This document shows, one piece after another, positions 1-5,022 of a DNA stretch of 5,022 nt. This stretch comes from Bacteroidales bacterium (GTDB lineage Bacteria > Bacteroidota > Bacteroidia > Bacteroidales > UBA10428). Made by a program: the position numbers and the translations under genes. Where the stretch lies: assembly GCA_016935595.1 (NCBI GenBank), contig JAFGQQ010000299.1, forward strand, positions 1-5,022. The letters are read 5' to 3'. Positions within the stretch are counted from its first letter, which is position 1; every line of letters starts with the position of its first letter. Under the pieces are notes generated by a model. The model worked only from the letters and a program-made list of their open reading frames with translations. It did not search any database and was not told the origin of the DNA.

Positions 1-1197
1 AAACAAATTTAAAGGCTCAAGAATAATTTGTTTAAGCGGGTAAATTTCTAAATCTACCAAGTTAAGTCCGAAAAATGTTCCGGATATCAATCCCATTATT
101 ATGGTTGAAATGCCTAAATATGTAGCCAGCGAAAGAATAGGTTTTAGTTGTTTGCTTACTTTAAAACGGAGTGCCAAAGTAGCTATAACCATTAAAAGGC
201 CATAGCCGGTATCGCCAACACAGAAACCAAAGAAAAGCATAAAGAAGGGGGCAAAAAATGGTGTTAAATCTATTTCGCTATATGCAGGCAAAGAAAACAA
301 CTGGCCTATTGGCTCAAATAATTTCGAAAAATTGTTGTTTTTCAATAAAACCGGCACTTTGTCTTCCTTCTCAGGATTTTCGGCAAAATATACTATATCT
401 TTTTTATCTAAATAAGCATTAAGTTTTTCGACTAGATTTTTAGGAACCCAGCCTTCTAAAAGTATTACTTTATTATCCGATAATTTGATTGAATTAGCGT
501 TGGCGTGAAAAAAATCGAGGTCGCGGTTTTCTTTTTCAACCAAATGGTTTAAAATGCTGAGGGCATGGGCAATATGTACATCAATATCATGATTGATTTC
601 AGATATTTCAGATTCTAATTCCTTTAATACCTTATTTAATTCGGCAACCGGCCTTACAGGCATCTCTATTTCCTTTGCAGGAATTTCGAGGTTCTCGCCA
701 TGACTAACATGGATAAAATACAGCCTTGTTCCATCGTTGTTTATCACCTCAATTGGATATGCTTCTTTCCATTCTTCTTTAAAACTGGTAATGCTTATTG
801 AATAAAACCTGACAGTAATGCCAAGGGTATTTAATTTTTTAATGTTTTCAGCATCAAAGTTTTCCCAAAGCGAGTATAGGTTTAATTCTTTTTGAATGTT
901 AGATTTTGTTTTATCGAGATCGGCCAGTTTTTCTTCCATTTCGCGGATAAAGCCAAGAAAATCAAAATCAGCCTGGATTCCGGTTTTTGTTTTTTCGGTA
1001 ATATTTCTTTTTTCAGCAATTTTACGAATGGTTTTTTCAAAAACCTGGAGGTTTAATTTGTTTTTATGATAACTGTCCACTTCATCCTTATTTTTCTCAA
1101 TAATATGCACCACTCCCAACTCGTATAATTTGTTCAGGAACTCATTGTATTCGAGGTGATGGGTCAGGATTGAATATTTTAACATTGGAACAATCAT
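1..1197 (-). CDS. atpI: A/V-type ATPase subunit I (subunit a homologue), N-terminal 399 codons, truncated by window edge
   Basis: Membrane-embedded stator subunit. In this family the N-terminal half is a cytoplasmic stalk-binding domain, and the C-terminal half forms the ion half-channels facing the proteolipid ring. The frame stays open from the ATG at 1197 to base 1 with no stop. The protein starts MIVPMLKYSIL, typical of the family, followed by an alpha/beta segment with ELGVVHII (26-33). A charged, probably coiled-coil stretch spans about 60-115 and a second helical stretch about 185-215. The family motif EGWVP is at 248-252. The first membrane segment (about 311-327) is rich in Phe and runs into GDTGYG (328-333); another hydrophobic segment at about 355-377 ends in GTFFG. 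Family members are usually about 600-650 residues, so roughly the last third, including the essential channel arginine, lies beyond the left edge. The start overlaps the atpD stop as ATGA. A second in-frame ATG at codon 5 is possible, but the MIVPM start fits the family better. Confidence 0.93.
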   Translation of the reverse strand, partial: MIVPMLKYSILTHHLEYNEFLNKLYELGVVHIIEKNKDEVDSYHKNKLNLQVFEKTIRKIAEKRNITEKTKTGIQADFDFLGFIREMEEKLADLDKTKSNIQKELNLYSLWENFDAENIKKLNTLGITVRFYSISITSFKEEWKEAYPIEVINNDGTRLYFIHVSHGENLEIPAKEIEMPVRPVAELNKVLKELESEISEINHDIDVHIAHALSILNHLVEKENRDLDFFHANANSIKLSDNKVILLEGWVPKNLVEKLNAYLDKKDIVYFAENPEKEDKVPVLLKNNNFSKLFEPIGQLFSLPAYSEIDLTPFFAPFFMLFFGFCVGDTGYGLLMVIATLALRFKVSKQLKPILSLATYLGISTIIMGLISGTFFGLNLVDLEIYPLKQIILEPLNLF

Positions 1198-1793
1198 GCT
1201 TCTACAATCTCTATTTTACGTTTCTTAATAATTTTCTGGGCAGCTTTAGAAAGGTTTTCTTCATCTTCGAGAAAACGTTTTATCTTTCTTATTGCTGTCT
1301 GATATTCAGGTATTTGAACCTTTTCGTAAAGGTTAACCTTTTGTGTTGTTTTTCTTCTTGCTGATTCGAGCATATGCATCATATTAACCGCATAATCTTT
1401 TCTTATTTTTAATTTTACAATATCTTTAATATAATTAATGCCCTCAAAAAACCATACAGGCATTGCCATGAAATTATATGTTTTTTGTTTAAAAACAACA
1501 TCGTCGAATACAATGATTTTAACCCCTGCAATTTTTGTTGATGAGGTTAATATTTCAACTACTTTAATTAAAGTAGGATCAAATTCACACCATAAACCAT
1601 TATAATTTTTGAAGTCTTCCATCCGGCTTTCAATCAATTCTTCAAGCGTATCGGCCATTTTTTTTGCTTTTTTCACTTCAACTCGCAAAGCCGATTCTTT
1701 ATTCTTTAAAGTAGGCAAAGCCCTTACCCTGATATTCAATTGTTTTTCAATATCGCGTAAAGCTGTTTTGTTATATTGAAATTTAAGGGCCAT
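1194..1793 (-). CDS. atpD: A/V-type ATPase subunit D (central rotor stalk)
   Basis: Subunit D is the central shaft that turns inside the A3B3 head and couples nucleotide chemistry to rotation of the membrane ring, like gamma in F-type enzymes. The 199-residue length fits the family (about 200-210). The N-terminal helix contains FQYNKTALRDIEKQL (5-19) and RALPTLKNKESAL (24-36), the usual D-family opening. A less conserved central part (about 65-125) has several aromatic residues, including PVWFF at 112-116. The C-terminal helix carries the family signature around NLYEKVQIPEYQTAIRKI (154-171), followed by FLEDEENLSKAAQKI (174-188). The N- and C-terminal helices should pair as an antiparallel coiled coil. 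The gene follows atpB after a 57-bp spacer and overlaps atpI by four bases (ATGA). No Shine-Dalgarno sequence precedes the ATG; the upstream bases are A-rich. The start is the first Met of the frame and matches family N-termini. Confidence 0.95.
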   Translation of the reverse strand: MALKFQYNKTALRDIEKQLNIRVRALPTLKNKESALRVEVKKAKKMADTLEELIESRMEDFKNYNGLWCEFDPTLIKVVEILTSSTKIAGVKIIVFDDVVFKQKTYNFMAMPVWFFEGINYIKDIVKLKIRKDYAVNMMHMLESARRKTTQKVNLYEKVQIPEYQTAIRKIKRFLEDEENLSKAAQKIIKKRKIEIVEA

Positions 1794-1850
1794 CTATACT
1801 ATTTTTTGAATTATTAAATTGTTGAATTAATGAATTAATAAGTTTTATAG
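1794..1850. other. 57-bp AT-rich spacer between atpB and atpD
   Basis: This is the only non-coding gap between genes in the window. It is almost entirely A and T. It holds no ORF, no GC-rich hairpin followed by a T-run that would make an intrinsic terminator, and no clear Bacteroidota-type promoter (TTTG with TANNTTTG). Its centre is a short tandem repeat, listed separately. Transcription most likely reads straight through, because D, I and K are needed together with A and B. The stretch just before the atpD start is A-rich, which may help ribosomes bind in a group that rarely uses Shine-Dalgarno pairing. Confidence 0.7.
1807..1838. repeat. Four-unit, 8-bp-period tandem repeat (consensus TGAATTAW on + strand)
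   Basis: Read on the plus strand, TGAATTA occurs exactly at 1807-1813, 1823-1829 and 1831-1837. The offsets are 16 and 8 bases. The skipped register, 1815-1822, holds a diverged unit (TAAATTGT), giving four consecutive 8-bp units. The next register (from 1839, TAAGTTTT) has decayed beyond recognition. The array fills more than half of the atpB-atpD spacer. Chance is a real alternative in such AT-rich DNA, but the exact 8-bp register of three perfect heptamers supports a genuine microsatellite-like origin. Confidence 0.5.
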
Positions 1851-3179
1851 TTATTCGATTTTCTTGGTCCAGTATTTGTCCATAAATTCCTGTTTAATAC
1901 CTACTTCTGAAGGAGTAAAGTACTTCTGGAACAATTCCCATGCTTTATTTAATATATCTTCCATTTCAAGGTTAACATCAATAGCCAGTAGGTCGGTTGA
2001 ATAATCCTTGGCAAATTTTAATGTACGTTCGTCATAATCGGTAAGTTCAAAACCATTTTCGAGTTTAGTTTTGGCGTTAGCTGCATCAGCGAACAAACGA
2101 ACAGCAGCATTCATAACCTGTGGGTGGTCTTTTCGGGTAATTTTACCGATTACTAATTGTTTCAGTCGCGAAAGGCTCCTGAACGGGTCAATTATTACCT
2201 TACCAACATCAGTTGAAGTCCTTAAATATAACTGGCCTTCGGTAATATAACCGGTATTATCGGGTATTGCATGGGTTATGTCGCCACCTGAAAGGGTTGT
2301 TACAGCAATAATTGTGATAGAACCACCTTTGGGGAATTGTACAGCTTTTTCGTAAATTCTTGCAAGGTCGCTGTATAATGAACCTGGCATACTGTCTTTT
2401 GAAGGTATCTGGTCCATGCGGTTCGATACAATACTTAAGGCATCACAGAACAAGGTCATGTCAGTTAAAAGCACTACAACTTTTTCGTTATGTTCGTATG
2501 CAAAATATTCGGCTGCAGTAAGTGCCATATCAGGAATTAGCAACCTTTCAACCGGTGGATTTTCAACTGTGTTAATAAATCCGATAATACGGTTTAATGC
2601 ACCTGCGTTATCAAATATATTTTTATAAAACAGGTAATCGTCATTGGTAAGTCCCATACCACCTAAAATAATCTTATCGACTTTTGCACGAAGGGCTACC
2701 ATAGCCATAACCTGGTTAAAAGGTTGGTCAGGGTCGGTAAAGAACGGGATTTTTTGGCCTGATACAAGAGTATTATTTAAATCGATACCTGCAATACCGG
2801 TTGTGATAAGCTGGTTTGGTTGTTGCCTTCTAACCGGGTTAACCGACGGACCACCTATTTCACGGTCTTCACCAAATATTTCGGTTCCTTCATCTATGGG
2901 ATCACCGTAGGCGTTCATAAACCTTCCGGCCAACTGTTTTCCTACTTTGAGTGATGGCGATTTTCCTGTAAATACAACTTCTGCGTTAGTAGGTAATCCT
3001 TCGGTTCCCGAGAAAACCTGAAGAGTAACTTTATTGTGGTTAATTTTTACCACCTGGGCTAACCTTCCGTGTACTGTTGCCAGCTCATCATATCCAACGT
3101 TGGTAGCATGTAAAGAACATGTAGCCTTATTGATATCAGAAAGTTTTGTATATATTTTTTGAAATGCTTTTGTTTCCAT
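1851..3179 (-). CDS. atpB: A/V-type ATPase subunit B (non-catalytic, regulatory nucleotide-binding subunit)
   Basis: Subunit B alternates with A in the cytoplasmic A3B3 head and contributes residues to the catalytic interface without hydrolysing ATP itself. The length, 442 residues, is close to the usual 430-480. An N-terminal beta-barrel domain (about 1-80) includes FSGTEGLP (56-63) and VVFTGKSPSLKVG (68-80). The nucleotide-domain start has GRFMNAYGDPID (85-96) and IGGPSVNP (108-115). There is no Walker A motif: the P-loop position reads GQKIPFF (141-147) followed by DPDQPFN (149-155). Conserved stretches include ALTAAEYFAYE (219-229), VVVLLTDMT (234-242), a SMPGSLYSDLA segment (273-283), DITHAIPDNTGYITEGQ (300-316) and SLSRL (335-339). 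By family knowledge, Arg338 in SLSRL is the likely arginine finger reaching into the A-subunit site. The start codon overlaps the atpA stop by one base in the plan TAATG, so the two subunits are probably made by coupled translation at matching amounts. Confidence 0.97.
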   Translation of the reverse strand: METKAFQKIYTKLSDINKATCSLHATNVGYDELATVHGRLAQVVKINHNKVTLQVFSGTEGLPTNAEVVFTGKSPSLKVGKQLAGRFMNAYGDPIDEGTEIFGEDREIGGPSVNPVRRQQPNQLITTGIAGIDLNNTLVSGQKIPFFTDPDQPFNQVMAMVALRAKVDKIILGGMGLTNDDYLFYKNIFDNAGALNRIIGFINTVENPPVERLLIPDMALTAAEYFAYEHNEKVVVLLTDMTLFCDALSIVSNRMDQIPSKDSMPGSLYSDLARIYEKAVQFPKGGSITIIAVTTLSGGDITHAIPDNTGYITEGQLYLRTSTDVGKVIIDPFRSLSRLKQLVIGKITRKDHPQVMNAAVRLFADAANAKTKLENGFELTDYDERTLKFAKDYSTDLLAIDVNLEMEDILNKAWELFQKYFTPSEVGIKQEFMDKYWTKKIE

Positions 3180-4951
3180 TATGCAACCATATTTTCTTTA
3201 ATAATAGTATTTATTTCCTGTTCGTATTGAGCAAACTTTTCAGATTTAAATTCTGAATAGTTCATTTGTTTAAAGGCATTGATAATACGTTTGAAATAGG
3301 GATTGATTACTTCAAAATTTTCAAATTTAAATTCAGTATCTACCACATCTAGGACTTTATCCATCATATATTTTTGCCTTTCGATAGAAGTTGAAGCATC
3401 GATTTTGTCAAATGCATCCTGTTGTAATATAACAAAGTCGATTAATTCCGATTTCCAGAATGTTTCATGATAAGATACAGGAACCCCGTCATCACCAAGA
3501 ATATTGATCTGTTCGTAAACTTCTTTGCCCCTGAGCAGGAAGTTACGCAGGTAATTCACTTTGTCAATCCATTCATCCGAGATATTTTTATTGGCATATT
3601 CTGCAAATTCGGGATATTCGAGATATTTAGAATAACTGTCGATTGGGTCGATAGCCGGGTAACGTTTTTTATCTGCCCTGTCTTGTGATAAAGCGTAGAA
3701 GCAGCGTGCCACTTTTTTGGTTGATTCAGTAACCGGTTCTTTAAGGTTACCGCCAGCCGGTGATACAGTTCCGATAAAAGTGATAGAACCGGCCTGTCCG
3801 TTATTGAGGTATGTAAAACCGGCCCTTGAATAATAATTTGATACGATAGAAGGCAGGTCCATTGGGAAAGCGTCAGGGCCCGGAAGTTCTTCCATACGGT
3901 TCGACATTTCGCGTAATGCTTGTGCCCATCTTGATGTTGAGTCGGCAAGCAATAAAATTTTAAAGCCCATAGCACGGTAGTATTCGCATATGGTCATAGC
4001 TGTATATACCGAAGCTTCACGGGCTGCAACCGGCATACTTGAAGTATTTGCAATAATTGTGGTACGCTCAATAAGCTTTCTTCCTGTTCTGGGGTCGTCA
4101 ATTTCAGGAAATTCGGTAAAAATTTCCACAACTTCGTTTGCCCTTTCACCGCAGGCGGCAACAACCACAATGTCGGCTTCTGCTTGTTTCGATAAGGCAT
4201 GTTGCAAAACGGTTTTACCGGTTCCGAAAGCGCCGGGTATAAAACCGGTACCCCCTTCAAGTATTGGGCTTAAGGTATCGATAAGCCTTACGCCTGTTTC
4301 AAGTAACCGGAATGGCCTTGGTTTGTTTTTATATGCTTTAACGGCATATTTAACAGGCCATTTCTGTGTCATGGATACTTTAACTTCTTCATTGTTTTTA
4401 TCGAGTAATACAGCAATTGTATCGTTTAGTTTATATTGTCCTTCTTTAGCAACCGATTTTACTTTAAATTTTCCTTTGAATTTAAAAGGGACCATTATTT
4501 TATGCTGGATAAAATTTTCTTTTACTTCTCCCAGCCAGTCGCCTGCAATTACAATGTTATTTTCTTTGGCAAGAGGTTTAAAATCCCAAACTGAATCTTC
4601 GTCGAGTGGATATGTGTATTCGCCTCGTTTTAGAAAAACGCCTTCCATTTTATCGAGATCGTTTTGAAGCCCGTCGTATTGTTTTGTAAGAAGGCCAGGA
4701 CCGAGGGTTACTTCAAGCATTTCACCGGTAAATTCAACTTGTGTGCCGTATGATAAACCCCTTGTACTTTCGAAAACCTGGACTGAGGCAATTTTTCCTT
4801 CCACTTTTATTACCTCTGCCATAAGCCTTTCTTTTCCAAGTAAAATGTAGCATATTTCATTTTGTACAACAACCCCATCGGCTTCAACTAAAACCAGGTT
4901 GGCGATTATCGCTACAACTTTTCCTTTAATTATTTCTTTAGACTGTATCAT
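3179..4951 (-). CDS. atpA: A/V-type ATPase catalytic subunit A
   Basis: Subunit A is the catalytic subunit that makes or hydrolyses ATP in the A3B3 head, coupled to H+ or Na+ movement. The length, 590 residues, matches the family (about 575-620). An N-terminal barrel (about 1-80) includes RGLSYGTQVEFTGE (64-77), then LGPGLL (83-88). The A-specific non-homologous insert lies at roughly 110-200. Walker A is GAFGTGKT (240-247), with Lys246 and Thr247 contacting the phosphates and Mg2+. The catalytic glutamate is Glu269 in CGER. Walker B is KILLLAD (331-337), followed by DSTSRWAQALRE (337-348). ELPGPDAFP (355-363) and GSITFIGTVSPAGGN (388-402) are also family-typical. The intact catalytic residues indicate a working enzyme. 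The C-terminal region (about 440-590) is helical. An unusual feature is YPAIDPIDSY (431-440), which resembles the F1-beta motif more than the usual archaeal A-subunit motif. The ATG overlaps the upstream stop (ATGA) and no Shine-Dalgarno sequence is visible. Confidence 0.98.
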   Translation of the reverse strand: MIQSKEIIKGKVVAIIANLVLVEADGVVVQNEICYILLGKERLMAEVIKVEGKIASVQVFESTRGLSYGTQVEFTGEMLEVTLGPGLLTKQYDGLQNDLDKMEGVFLKRGEYTYPLDEDSVWDFKPLAKENNIVIAGDWLGEVKENFIQHKIMVPFKFKGKFKVKSVAKEGQYKLNDTIAVLLDKNNEEVKVSMTQKWPVKYAVKAYKNKPRPFRLLETGVRLIDTLSPILEGGTGFIPGAFGTGKTVLQHALSKQAEADIVVVAACGERANEVVEIFTEFPEIDDPRTGRKLIERTTIIANTSSMPVAAREASVYTAMTICEYYRAMGFKILLLADSTSRWAQALREMSNRMEELPGPDAFPMDLPSIVSNYYSRAGFTYLNNGQAGSITFIGTVSPAGGNLKEPVTESTKKVARCFYALSQDRADKKRYPAIDPIDSYSKYLEYPEFAEYANKNISDEWIDKVNYLRNFLLRGKEVYEQINILGDDGVPVSYHETFWKSELIDFVILQQDAFDKIDASTSIERQKYMMDKVLDVVDTEFKFENFEVINPYFKRIINAFKQMNYSEFKSEKFAQYEQEINTIIKENMVA

Positions 4952-5022
4952 ATACTATTTGGATTTTGCAATTCATCAATAATGGCATTAAACATTGTTT
5001 TACCCTGTTCTTCATCTAAACT
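4948..5022 (-). CDS. C-terminal 24 residues of the gene upstream of atpA, possibly the C-like (DUF2764-type) V-ATPase subunit
   Basis: An open frame enters from the right edge and reads 24 codons, beginning SLDEEQGKTMFNAIIDEL and ending QNPNSI, before a TGA at 4950-4948. The TGA shares bases with the atpA ATG (ATGA), the same junction type as atpD-atpI, so this is probably a real gene end in the same operon. The fragment is too short to identify from sequence. By gene order in Chlamydia, Borrelia and Bacteroidota operons, the gene just before atpA is usually a poorly characterised protein thought to replace subunit C (DUF2764), with subunit E before it. That identity is an inference from context only; a subunit F or another protein remains possible. 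Confidence 0.65.
   Translation of the reverse strand, partial: SLDEEQGKTMFNAIIDELQNPNSI

Noticed and set aside
1170..1364. A 64-codon plus-strand frame rich in Phe, Leu and Cys across the atpD-atpI junction
   Set aside because: It looks like a small membrane protein, but the hydrophobicity arises from reading Lys/Glu-rich helical codons of atpD on the opposite strand. It crosses a well-supported gene junction.
1794..1850. Possible terminator or internal promoter in the atpB-atpD spacer
   Set aside because: There is no GC-rich stem, the weak AT-only inverted matches would not form a stable hairpin, and no Bacteroidota-type promoter pair was found. A terminator here would also cut off essential subunits.
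2416..2910. Two short plus-strand frames (70 and 88 codons) opposite atpB
   Set aside because: Both are antisense to conserved subunit B segments, and their products show no domain or start signal.
3467..3688. A 73-codon plus-strand frame opposite atpA
   Set aside because: It is antisense to the conserved C-terminal part of subunit A, and its product has no recognisable features.
3556..3975. A 139-codon minus-strand frame inside atpA
   Set aside because: It is a shifted reading frame within the conserved coding region of subunit A, with no family resemblance. The intact 590-residue frame explains the sequence, so it is neither a frameshift nor a separate gene.
3994..4260. An 88-codon minus-strand frame inside atpA
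   Set aside because: It is an out-of-frame reading of the P-loop region of subunit A, with no upstream signal and no recognisable protein features.
3990..4667. A 225-codon plus-strand open frame opposite atpA
   Set aside because: It lies wholly antisense to the conserved catalytic subunit, including the Walker A region. Its translation is a low-complexity Ser/Leu/Pro-rich product with no recognisable domain, so it is a shadow of the real gene's codon pattern.
1..5022. A novel defence, mobile or biosynthetic system
   Set aside because: Every gene long enough to identify belongs to one known complex. There are no transposases, terminal inverted repeats, CRISPR-like repeats or tRNA-like sequences, and no obvious compositional breaks.

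Overview
This window is one block of co-oriented genes, all read on the minus strand, encoding a bacterial A/V-type (rotary, vacuolar-like) ATPase. In transcription order, from the right edge to the left, it holds the last 24 codons of an unidentified gene, the catalytic subunit A (atpA), the non-catalytic subunit B (atpB), the central-stalk subunit D (atpD), and the first 399 codons of the membrane/stator subunit I (atpI), which runs off the left edge. Almost every base is coding; the only gap between genes is 57 bp, between atpB and atpD.

The gene order (X-A-B-D-I), with no F or G gene between B and D, matches the bacterial A/V-ATPase operons of Bacteroidota, Chlamydia and spirochaetes, where the typical order is E, a C-like protein, A, B, D, I, K. 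It differs from the Thermus/archaeal order. The DNA is AT-rich, and no start codon has a convincing Shine-Dalgarno sequence. Together with the protein character this suggests a member of Bacteroidota, probably Bacteroidales-like. That assignment is an inference; nothing here fixes the species.

Layout: 5022-4948 is the tail of the upstream gene, perhaps the C-like DUF2764-type subunit. 4951-3179 is atpA and 3179-1851 is atpB. 1850-1794 is an AT-rich spacer with a short 8-bp-period tandem repeat. 1793-1194 is atpD, and 1197-1 is partial atpI. Three of the four junctions overlap (ATGA, TAATG, ATGA), which points to translational coupling of a single transcript. The promoter, subunit E and the proteolipid K should lie outside the window.

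How the parts work together: A and B form the alternating A3B3 head where ATP is made or hydrolysed. D is the rotor shaft inside the head. I links the peripheral stalk to the membrane and carries half of the ion path. Whether the ion is H+ or Na+ cannot be judged, because subunit K and the C-terminal half of I are missing. No mobile element, CRISPR array, RNA gene or new system was found; this looks like a conserved housekeeping operon. The most unusual features are the altered nucleotide-binding loop of subunit B, the F1-beta-like motif in subunit A, and the octamer repeat between atpB and atpD.
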